From an uncultured Gemmatimonadaceae bacterium (lineage in GTDB: Bacteria > Gemmatimonadota > Gemmatimonadetes > Gemmatimonadales > Gemmatimonadaceae): a stretch of DNA of 12,682 bases. The stretch is from positions 1 to 12,682 of the forward strand of contig CATPBD010000087.1 of assembly GCA_955652265.1 (NCBI GenBank), given 5' to 3'. A model generated the notes under the pieces. It searched no databases. It was not told where the DNA came from and saw only the letters and a program-made list of their open reading frames with translations. The stretch's first letter is position 1. Each line of letters begins with the position of its first letter. The translations under genes and the position numbers were made by a program. Shown piece by piece: positions 8,037 through 12,682 of the stretch.

Positions 8037-8561
8037 ATGAACCGCCGTGCTCTATTCACTATTCCCAATACGATTTCGCTGTCGCGCGTTGTGCTAGCGC
8101 TCGCGTTCGTCCTCGTGTCGGAACCGTGGGACCGCATCGCGCTGATCGCCGTCGCCGGATTCACCGATGTCATCGATGGCTGGGTTGCTCGCCAAGCAAA
8201 ATCGGAGAGCACCACCGGCGCGTTCCTGGATCCGCTGGCTGACCGCATTTTCGTTCTGGTTGCGATTTCGACCTACCTGATCGAGGGCCAGCTCAGCACC
8301 GGCCAGTATTTCATCTTCCTGACGCGCGATTTAGCCACCGCCGCTGGATTCGTAGTCGCCAAAATTATTCCAACGCTGCGCCCAGCGGTGTTCAGGGCGA
8401 GGATGTTGGGCAAGATTGTCACCTTCGTGCAGCTGGTCACGCTCGTTGCGATAATCGTGGTGCCGGAGCTCACCAATATTCTCGTCATTAGCATCGGAGT
8501 AATCTCCGTCGCATCGATCGTCGATTACACGATCGCGCTCTGGCGCGGCCGGGCGCGCTAG
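8037..8561 (+). CDS. CDP-alcohol phosphatidyltransferase family protein
   Basis: This 174-residue membrane enzyme belongs to the family that joins a CDP-linked lipid to an alcohol in phospholipid synthesis. The complete family motif D-x2-D-G-x2-A-R-x8-G-x3-D-x3-D is present in residues 44-69 (D44, D47, G48, A51, R52, G61, D65, D69). These acidic residues bind the metal and the CDP group. Several hydrophobic helices follow (about 71-83, 92-111, 127-142 and 146-166). The N-terminus IPNTISLSRVVLALAF and the length resemble phosphatidylglycerophosphate synthase (PgsA), which is the likeliest specificity. Cardiolipin synthase or phosphatidylserine synthase cannot be excluded. An earlier in-frame GTG/ATG region from 7959 would add 26 basic residues and overlap the divergent gene's start, so ATG 8037 is preferred. 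The 66-base gap to the divergent gene must hold both promoters, but I see no clear consensus. Confidence 0.92.
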   Translation: MNRRALFTIPNTISLSRVVLALAFVLVSEPWDRIALIAVAGFTDVIDGWVARQAKSESTTGAFLDPLADRIFVLVAISTYLIEGQLSTGQYFIFLTRDLATAAGFVVAKIIPTLRPAVFRARMLGKIVTFVQLVTLVAIIVVPELTNILVISIGVISVASIVDYTIALWRGRAR

Positions 8562-8577
8562 AGTTTCGGGCGCGCCC
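8551..8577 (+). terminator. Stem-loop spanning the phosphatidyltransferase stop codon
   Basis: GGGCGCGC (8551-8558) pairs perfectly with GCGCGCCC (8570-8577) around an 11-base loop that contains the TAG stop. Only a short TTAT follows, so termination would be weak. If it does act as a transcription end, it favours the downstream start (8628) for the next gene over ATG 8580, which sits 2 bases after the stem. Confidence 0.35.
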
Positions 8578-8627
8578 TTATGCACAGTACGAACGCTGCC
8601 CGCGAGTTCTCCATCTCGATCCGGCAA

Positions 8628-9131
8628 ATGCGTCGGAGATTCGACACCGGGTGCCTTACACTGCTCGCGTTGTATCTCTCGACCATGACGCCGACCCCCG
8701 TTCTCGCCCAGATCCCAACGCAGTCGTTCCAAAGCGAAGTGCGAGTCGATGGCATTCTTGCGCGGACTAGCGCCGTCGAGGCTGGCTACGGTGTGAGCAT
8801 TCCGGCCGGCATTTACGTCCGCACGGGACTGGCAGCTGGCGTAGGCGTCGGGCGGCACGGTATCGACTCCCGCGCCGATCTCATCTCGCGATTCAGCCTT
8901 GATCCGTTCCGGCAGAGTCGCTGGTCACCTTACGGCGGGGCCGGACTCTCGGGTCGGTTCCGACCGATCACGGATGGCGGCGCGAAGGCGTACCTGTTGG
9001 TTTTTGTGGGCGTGGAGGGGCCGCTGGCCGACGGCGAAGCCGCGGGTTGGGTGCCGGCGGTCGAGGTTGGCTTGGGGGGCGGGGCACGGGTCGGGTTGAT
9101 ACTCAGACGAGGTATCAACGGGCGAAGGTGA
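8628..9131 (+). CDS. Small exported protein, probably beta-rich envelope protein
   Basis: From ATG 8628 the protein has 167 residues and opens with a standard signal peptide: basic MRRR, hydrophobic CLTLLALYLSTM, then a likely cleavage site after VLA at residue 27. The Cys at residue 9 is not in a lipobox. The mature part is Gly-rich with alternating polar and hydrophobic residues (SEVRVDGILARTSAVEAGYG, GIYVRTGLAAGVGVG, AKAYLLVFVGVEGPL, AVEVGLGGGARVGLIL). This pattern is common in outer-membrane beta-barrels and other beta-rich envelope proteins, though it is short for a full barrel. ATG 8580 would add 16 residues before the basic n-region, which makes a less natural signal peptide. I know no family for it. 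The stop codon's last base is also the first base of the palindrome at 9131-9284. Confidence 0.7.
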   Translation: MRRRFDTGCLTLLALYLSTMTPTPVLAQIPTQSFQSEVRVDGILARTSAVEAGYGVSIPAGIYVRTGLAAGVGVGRHGIDSRADLISRFSLDPFRQSRWSPYGGAGLSGRFRPITDGGAKAYLLVFVGVEGPLADGEAAGWVPAVEVGLGGGARVGLILRRGINGRR

Positions 9132-9284
9132 TTGCAACTGCAACTGAAGACTACCCGCCCGGGGCTATCGGCTCGCCGGCTTAGGGCTAACGAGCTGGTC
9201 TCGAAACGCATCTGAATCCAGCTTGCAGCCCCCAGCCGCCCCGCTCAGAGCCCCCGGCCGGTAGTCTTCAGTTGCAGTTGCAGT
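9131..9284. repeat. 154-bp imperfect palindrome between convergent genes
   Basis: Arm 9131-9166 is the reverse complement of arm 9249-9284 with about four mismatches. A 23-base block is perfect (9133-9155 with 9260-9282). The outer part of each arm contains a tandem hexamer (CAACTG on the left, CAGTTG on the right). The inner region nests further stems: 9184-9188/9227-9231 (GGGCT/AGCCC) and 9193-9198/9218-9223 (AGCTGG/CCAGCT). The element starts on the last base of one gene's stop codon and ends where the T-run of the opposing terminator begins, so it is essentially the whole spacer. A dispersed foldback or MITE-like repeat is the likeliest reading. A structured mRNA 3' end is the alternative. 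Confidence 0.75.
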
Positions 9285-9312
9285 AAAAAAAAAGGGCGCC
9301 GATTCGGCGCCC
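9285..9312 (-). terminator. Rho-independent terminator
   Basis: Read on the minus strand, a perfect 8-bp GC stem (9305-9312 with 9294-9301) closes a 3-base loop and is followed at once by nine Ts (9293-9285). It begins 6 bases after the stop of the minus-strand 86-residue gene, so it ends that transcript and probably that of the hydrolase upstream of it. Confidence 0.92.
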
Positions 9313-9318
9313 CTCTCT

Positions 9319-9579
9319 CTAGACTGCCCTTCTGACTTTGGGCGGCTGAGCGAATCTCTCGCCGAGCACCCGAAGCTCTTCCAGATCTGACGGCTTGAGC
9401 TCGTGGTAACGCTCCGTCAGGTAATCCATCGTGTTGTCGAACCAATCCTTCTGGTCTTCAGGCGCCGAATCAACTACGCCGCATCGCATAATCTGCTGGA
9501 ACAGCTCGTTCCGGGCCTCCTCAAAGGGAGTTGCCGATCGGACCGGCTCTTTCCTGAATCTGTTTTTCTGAGTGTTCAT
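9319..9579 (-). CDS. Small conserved-looking hypothetical protein
   Basis: This is an 86-residue soluble, charged protein from ATG 9579 to TAG 9321-9319. A TTG directly before the ATG would add one residue and is less likely. The body appears helical, with FEEARNELFQQIMRCGVV followed by DWFDNTMDYLTERYHEL and LKPSDLEELRVLGERFA, and one Cys. It has no signal peptide, membrane segment or motif that I recognise. It is supported as a real gene by its ordinary amino-acid mix in a GC-rich genome and by the strong intrinsic terminator directly after it. The 81-base gap from the hydrolase stop (9661) allows either read-through or an own promoter. That gap is AT-richer than its surroundings, but I see no convincing -35/-10 pair and no Shine-Dalgarno. 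Function unknown. Confidence 0.72.
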   Translation of the reverse strand: MNTQKNRFRKEPVRSATPFEEARNELFQQIMRCGVVDSAPEDQKDWFDNTMDYLTERYHELKPSDLEELRVLGERFAQPPKVRRAV

Positions 9580-9660
9580 CAATTCAGTTTGGGTAAAACG
9601 TCTATGAAATGTCGCTTCATCAATCTACTGAACTTAGACACCACTTCATAGGAGAAAGGT

Positions 9661-10503
9661 TCACGCCGCGGCGCGTCTCTTGATGAAATCGAGCAACAAT
9701 TCCGAGAGATGCTCAGGGTTTTCCTCGGGGACCAGACGTGCGACGCCGGCGAGTCGCACCAGCCTGGCATCGGGAATCGCGTTTACGAGCCGGTCCGCGA
9801 GCTTCGGATCCACCCACTTGTCCTCATCACCCCAGATGATGAGCGTAGGCGCGTGAATCTCGGGATACTCGTCCTCGTCGAGATCGGCGCGGTGAACCGC
9901 GCTCGCCAGAGTGAGCAGATGATTCGCGCCGTCCTTTCCCACAAAAGGCGCCAGATACCTCGCAACCAGCTTCATCGGCATGTGCTCGGGATCAGCGACG
10001 CTCCCCTTGAGCACGCCCTCGAGGAGCGGAGCCGCTCCCATCACTCCTCGCGTCAGGCTGAAGGCGAATCTCGCCGTCCGACGCTGCATTTGTGTGATGT
10101 CTCTGGCGGGAAGCTCATCGAACGCGGGAGTGTTGATGAGTACGAGCTTCTCGACCCTGTCCGGCCGATTCGCAGCAAGCTTCATCGCAACATCTCCACC
10201 GAAATCGACTCCCACAATCACCGCGCGCGAGACGCGAAGCACCGTCATCGCAGCATCGAGGTACTCGGCCTGTGCCGCGATGCCAAAGTCCGCATCCATC
10301 GGGCGATCCGACTGTCCGTGACCGAGTAGATCGACGGAATACGCTGTATGCCCCGCGGCGGTTATCACGGGCGCGATTGCGCGCCAGAGAAAATTGCACG
10401 TGCCGAAGCCATGCAGAAGAATGACGGCAGTTCCACCATGGCCGTACCTTTCAACGTGCATCGCTCCCGGACCAACCGGAGCTCTGAGGACATCAGCTTG
10501 CAT
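9661..10503 (-). CDS. Alpha/beta hydrolase fold protein with altered catalytic triad
   Basis: The protein is 280 residues from ATG 10503, with a strong ribosome-binding site upstream. Fold landmarks are the oxyanion-hole HGFG (31-34), the SVDLLGHGQSDRP segment (56-68), the nucleophile elbow VGVDFGG (97-103), a variable cap from about 130 to 215, and the acid-residue strand LIIWGDEDKW with D228. The elbow normally reads G-x-S-x-G; here the nucleophile position is Asp (D100), as in haloalkane dehalogenases and epoxide hydrolases. The C-terminal strand that normally carries the catalytic His reads LAGVARLVPEENPEHL, with Arg256 where families have His. I checked both codons on the minus strand (GAT and CGT). 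The protein may be a pseudoenzyme, or it may use other chemistry. No signal peptide is seen, so it is probably cytoplasmic. The substrate is unknown. Confidence 0.88.
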   Translation of the reverse strand: MQADVLRAPVGPGAMHVERYGHGGTAVILLHGFGTCNFLWRAIAPVITAAGHTAYSVDLLGHGQSDRPMDADFGIAAQAEYLDAAMTVLRVSRAVIVGVDFGGDVAMKLAANRPDRVEKLVLINTPAFDELPARDITQMQRRTARFAFSLTRGVMGAAPLLEGVLKGSVADPEHMPMKLVARYLAPFVGKDGANHLLTLASAVHRADLDEDEYPEIHAPTLIIWGDEDKWVDPKLADRLVNAIPDARLVRLAGVARLVPEENPEHLSELLLDFIKRRAAA

Positions 10504-10510
10504 CTCTATA

Positions 10511-10517
10511 CCCCTCT
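10511..10517 (-). promoter_or_regulatory. Ribosome-binding site of the alpha/beta hydrolase gene
   Basis: On the minus strand AGAGGGG precedes ATG 10503 by 7 bases. It fixes this start against a second in-frame ATG 14 codons downstream. It lies in the 73-base gap shared with the divergent DsbA-like gene. Confidence 0.7.
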
Positions 10518-10576
10518 CTTAGCTTTCGCGTCACAATCGACTCAGCCGTCACCGCAAACATTTCCGACCACGGAAG

Positions 10577-11374
10577 ATGCCTCCTACCAACGATCAACCA
10601 AGGGACAGGAACGTACCCGGGAAGAGCGCCGTCAGGGATGCCCGCAATGCATCAAGTCGGCCAAAAGCTTTCTATTGGCTGCTTGGCGCAATCGTGCTCA
10701 TCGGAGTGGCGGCTCTCTCCTATGTCGCAACCAAGCCAAAGGGTGGCGCGACAAACGCCATTCAGACCGCGGACACCACCAATGCCGGCCCTTCTCAGGG
10801 CTATTTGATGGGCAAAGTCGATGCCCCCGTGAGAATTCTCGAGTTTGCCGACTTCGAATGCCCGGCGTGCTCCGGCTTTTCCGTGGTGACGGAGCCCGAC
10901 GTGAGGACCCGTATCATCAACACCGGGTTGGCAAACATTACCTATTACGATTTCCCGCTGAATATGCATCGTAACACCCTGGCCGCCTCAAACGCCGCAG
11001 CATGCGCGGACGAACAGGGCAAGTTCTGGCCGATGCACGACCGCCTTTTTCAGGCCCAGGATGAATGGAACGGCGAGGCGACGGACAGCCCGAAGCCGTT
11101 TTTCAAGCGCTACGCCCAGGAAGTCGGTCTGGACGTCGCCAAGTGGGAGAGCTGCTACGACGCTCGCAAGTATCAGAAGAGAATCAACGCCAACTTCGCT
11201 GAGGGACTGAGACGGGGCGTGGGTCGCACCCCGAGCTTCATAATCGGAAACAAGCTTTACGCGGGCATGGCCTCCTACGATGCCATGAAGGGGATTGTCG
11301 ACTCGGTCGCAAAGACGACCAACTCGCCGCTCGCGAAGGCGGCAGCACCGGCGGAGCCGAAGAAAACGAAGTGA
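10577..11374 (+). CDS. Membrane-anchored DsbA-like thiol:disulfide oxidoreductase
   Basis: This 265-residue protein has a basic cytoplasmic N-terminus, one membrane anchor (about 31-51, AFYWLLGAIVLIGVAALSYV) and a thioredoxin-fold DsbA domain. The domain opens with the strand RILEFADFECPACSGF, which holds the active-site CPAC (C95, C98). The cis-proline is in GRTPSFIIG (P219). The insertion has the conserved CADEQGKFWPMHDRLF and a second Cys in WESCYD (C143 and C193), as in anchored Thioredoxin_4-type proteins. It should oxidise cysteines in exported proteins in the periplasm. A Lys/Ala/Pro-rich tail ends the protein. Its stop overlaps the VKOR start (GTGA, 11371-11374), which fits VKOR re-oxidising this protein. 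GGAAG lies directly against the ATG, too close to be an ideal ribosome-binding site. The start is nonetheless the first in frame. Confidence 0.92.
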   Translation: MPPTNDQPRDRNVPGKSAVRDARNASSRPKAFYWLLGAIVLIGVAALSYVATKPKGGATNAIQTADTTNAGPSQGYLMGKVDAPVRILEFADFECPACSGFSVVTEPDVRTRIINTGLANITYYDFPLNMHRNTLAASNAAACADEQGKFWPMHDRLFQAQDEWNGEATDSPKPFFKRYAQEVGLDVAKWESCYDARKYQKRINANFAEGLRRGVGRTPSFIIGNKLYAGMASYDAMKGIVDSVAKTTNSPLAKAAAPAEPKKTK

Positions 11375-11808
11375 CCAAGCGGATGATCGTGGCCGCGTTG
11401 GCGCTGGCCGGGATCTTCATCAGCCTCTATCTGACGCTCTACAAGATCGGCGTGATCGGGGAGCTGACCTGCAGCATCGGCTCGTGCGAAACGGTCAATA
11501 CGAGCAAATGGTCGACGTTCCTGCACCTGCCGGTTGCGCTGTGGGGTCTCTTGTTCTACCTCGAGGTGTTCGTGATCTCGCTGGTGGGAACGATCCCGCG
11601 CTTCGAAAACGAACTGTTTGTGTCGGCTCTGCTGGTCGCTGAAGGGGCGGTCGGTGTTCTTTTCTCAGCGTGGCTCACCTACCTCGAGCTAGGCGTGATA
11701 CACGCGATCTGCATCTGGTGCGTTACATCAGCGGTCATAGTGACCCTGATATTTCTCGTGAGTATCGTGGATTTGAGGGAAGTAAGCGCTTCGCCAGCGA
11801 ACTTGTGA
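11371..11808 (+). CDS. Vitamin K epoxide reductase (VKOR) family protein
   Basis: This 145-residue membrane protein has four hydrophobic helices (about 5-25, 54-74, 82-104 and 109-132). The VKOR signature is complete: the loop cysteines C34 and C39 in CSIGSCETVNTSKWS, the helix-cap Ser/Trp after them, and the quinone-site pair C114-C117 in CIWC. Bacterial VKORs take electrons from a DsbA-like partner and pass them to quinone, replacing DsbB. Unlike cyanobacterial VKORs it has no fused thioredoxin domain. The partner is instead the separate gene upstream, joined by the GTGA overlap. The GTG at 11371 is taken as the start; an ATG at 11383 (residue 5) would still keep helix 1. The gene ends 5 bases from the stop of the convergent minus-strand gene. 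Confidence 0.93.
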   Translation: MTKRMIVAALALAGIFISLYLTLYKIGVIGELTCSIGSCETVNTSKWSTFLHLPVALWGLLFYLEVFVISLVGTIPRFENELFVSALLVAEGAVGVLFSAWLTYLELGVIHAICIWCVTSAVIVTLIFLVSIVDLREVSASPANL

Positions 11809-11813
11809 CGCGG

Positions 11814-12206
11814 CTACGCCCCGCGCTTGATATCCTGCGCCCGCGATGCCTCATCCAACCTCAGCCGTGGCTTCTCTGCGGCCGCGTCCTCTCCCTCACG
11901 CTGCATGCGCCGGCGGAACGGGACCCGGTCCCTCCCCAGATGGACCAGCGCGCGCGTGGCAACGGTGCTGGCCAGCGGCTCAGGAATCCCCATCACGCGA
12001 ATGTATGTGTCGATCGCGCGGTCGAACGAAAGATCCTCGGCCAAGGTGTCCACGAACATGAGGGCGTTGTCGACGTGACCGCGAATAATCGTCTCTTCGG
12101 CGCGCGCCTGGGACAGGCGCAGCCGCCGCTCGGCGTTTGGATTGAGCTTGCGACCGAAAATCGATTCAGGGAACAGATTTCGAAGGAGCATTTGGCCTTC
12201 CAGCAT
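11814..12206 (-). CDS. Hypothetical protein
   Basis: The protein has 130 residues from ATG 12206 to TAG 11816-11814. The upstream frame is closed by a TAA eight codons before the ATG, so this is the only ATG start at the 5' end. It is soluble and helical by appearance. It has a central charged segment (NAERRLRLSQARAEETIIRG, then HVDNALMFVDTLAEDLSFDR), a segment around YIRVMGIPEPLASTVATRAL, and a highly basic/acidic tail. I know no matching family and see no signal peptide or membrane helix. The plus-strand frames over the same bases are Arg- and Pro-rich and look like shadows. No Shine-Dalgarno or promoter is evident. It converges on the VKOR gene with only 5 bases between the two stops, and no terminator is visible there. 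Coding confidence is moderate and function unknown. Confidence 0.65.
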   Translation of the reverse strand: MLEGQMLLRNLFPESIFGRKLNPNAERRLRLSQARAEETIIRGHVDNALMFVDTLAEDLSFDRAIDTYIRVMGIPEPLASTVATRALVHLGRDRVPFRRRMQREGEDAAAEKPRLRLDEASRAQDIKRGA

Positions 12207-12245
12207 GGGTGGCTCAGCATCTTGATGTTAGGCACGGAGCGTACC

Positions 12246-12273
12246 ACTCGATAGGCCTGTTCGCCTATTGAGT
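12246..12273 (-). terminator. Stem-loop after the secreted-protein gene
   Basis: On the minus strand ACTC, one mismatch, then ATAGGC pairs with GCCTAT, one mismatch, GAGT around a 6-base loop. It starts 1 base after the stop codon of the minus-strand gene (12277-12275). No T-run follows, so it may be a rho-dependent or mRNA-protecting structure rather than a full intrinsic terminator. Confidence 0.5.
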
Positions 12274-12274
12274 C

Positions 12275-12682
12275 CTAGGGCGACGTAAGCGTCAGTACTA
12301 CCGAAAGACTGTAATTCCCCGGGGTGTCGAGGGTCCAGGCATAAAGGGTCTGGAAGTAGAGTGCTGTGACGTTGCTCGCCGTCGCTGAGCCTGACACCAG
12401 GAGAACATCGGTGGTGGTGAGCGCGTTGAAAGTCCCGTTCGACGCGGTGCTCCACTTCAAGTCGGCGGCAGGCTTGGTCGTACGCGCCGGCGCTCCTGGC
12501 GAAGTGTTGGTCGCCGTCCACAGCGCACTCAACGCGTGAACGTGCAGCGTCCACGCGGCGTTAGCGCTCACGGTAAGAGTGGGGCCCGTCGTGGAGTTGA
12601 ACCCCGCGTCGAAGTCCGCGGGCGTCGGAGCGGTTAGCGTCGTTGACCCCGCGCTCACTTGCAGCCTTATGACTCTGCCAGC
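12275..12682 (-). CDS. Probable secreted beta-strand protein, C-terminal part (5' end outside window)
   Basis: The frame is open from the right edge of the window to TAG at 12277-12275, giving 135 residues of a longer protein. A GTG at 12658 is not needed as a start, since in-frame codons (AGRVIRLQ) continue upstream. The composition is dominated by Thr, Ala, Ser, Leu and Trp, with few charges and no Cys. It shows alternating beta-like segments (TLTVSANAAWTLHVHAL, DVLLVSGSATASN) and ends in YAWTLDTPGNYSLSVVLTL. A closing D-x-P-G-x-Y-x-L-x-V strand is typical of secreted beta-sandwich surface or coat proteins. I cannot name the family. Sortase, lipobox and membrane features would lie upstream or are absent here. 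A stem-loop directly after the stop probably ends the transcript. Confidence 0.75.
   Translation of the reverse strand, partial: AGRVIRLQVSAGSTTLTAPTPADFDAGFNSTTGPTLTVSANAAWTLHVHALSALWTATNTSPGAPARTTKPAADLKWSTASNGTFNALTTTDVLLVSGSATASNVTALYFQTLYAWTLDTPGNYSLSVVLTLTSP

Noticed and set aside
9285..9293. A-run read as a plus-strand signal
   Set aside because: On the plus strand it is an A-run, not a T-run, so it cannot terminate the exported-protein transcript. It works only as the T-run of the minus-strand terminator.
11670..12254. 194-residue plus-strand frame after VKOR
   Set aside because: It overlaps the end of VKOR out of frame, and its composition (Arg, Pro, Gln, His) looks less protein-like than the minus-strand frame 11814-12206 on the same bases.
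1..12682. CRISPR arrays, tRNA or rRNA genes, transposases, phage genes
   Set aside because: I found no regularly spaced direct repeats, no cloverleaf-like pattern with a T-loop at proper spacing, and no recombinase or transposase motif in any credible gene.

Overview
The window is a GC-rich bacterial chromosome segment with tight gene packing. It has no recognisable rRNA, tRNA, transposase, phage gene or CRISPR array. The gene repertoire (single-chain M16 peptidase, membrane-anchored DsbA-like protein with VKOR, many secreted or membrane proteins without clear family) and the high GC fit a Gram-negative soil-type lineage. Gemmatimonadota is my best guess from the feel of the proteins, but this is inference and no marker gene is present.

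Layout. (1) 2-5990, plus strand: a tightly coupled gene string. It runs from a truncated unknown protein, through a TPR protein with one membrane anchor, an ABC ATPase and an ABC-2-like permease, to an 869-residue M16 zinc peptidase. The first four genes are joined by 4-base stop/start overlaps (GTGA, GTGA, ATGA), so they are very likely co-translated. (2) 5991-6443: a gene-free gap holding a 166-bp imperfect palindrome (6019-6184) and a short stem-loop. (3) 6444-7970, minus: a five-helix membrane protein with a C-terminal domain resembling a glycoside-hydrolase TIM barrel. It diverges from a CDP-alcohol phosphatidyltransferase (8037-8561, plus), which is followed by a small exported, probably beta-rich protein (8628-9131). 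(4) 9131-9284: a second, unrelated palindrome of about 154 bp. It fills the space between two convergent genes and abuts a textbook rho-independent terminator (9285-9312, minus strand). (5) 9319-10503, minus: an 86-residue unknown protein and an alpha/beta hydrolase whose nucleophile is Asp and whose usual catalytic His is Arg. (6) 10577-11808, plus: a membrane-anchored DsbA-like thiol oxidoreductase overlapping a VKOR gene, a self-contained disulfide-forming pair. (7) 11814-12682, minus: an unknown 130-residue protein and the 3' end of a Thr/Ser/Ala-rich, probably secreted beta-strand protein cut by the window edge.

How the genes work together. The 5' string looks like an ABC-2 exporter module with a scaffold (TPR) protein and a peptidase. 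The DsbA/VKOR pair would supply disulfides to exported proteins. The remaining genes look like independent transcription units. The most unusual items are the two large foldback elements of similar size but unrelated sequence, the hydrolase with a rewritten catalytic triad, and the membrane-anchored TIM-barrel-like protein.
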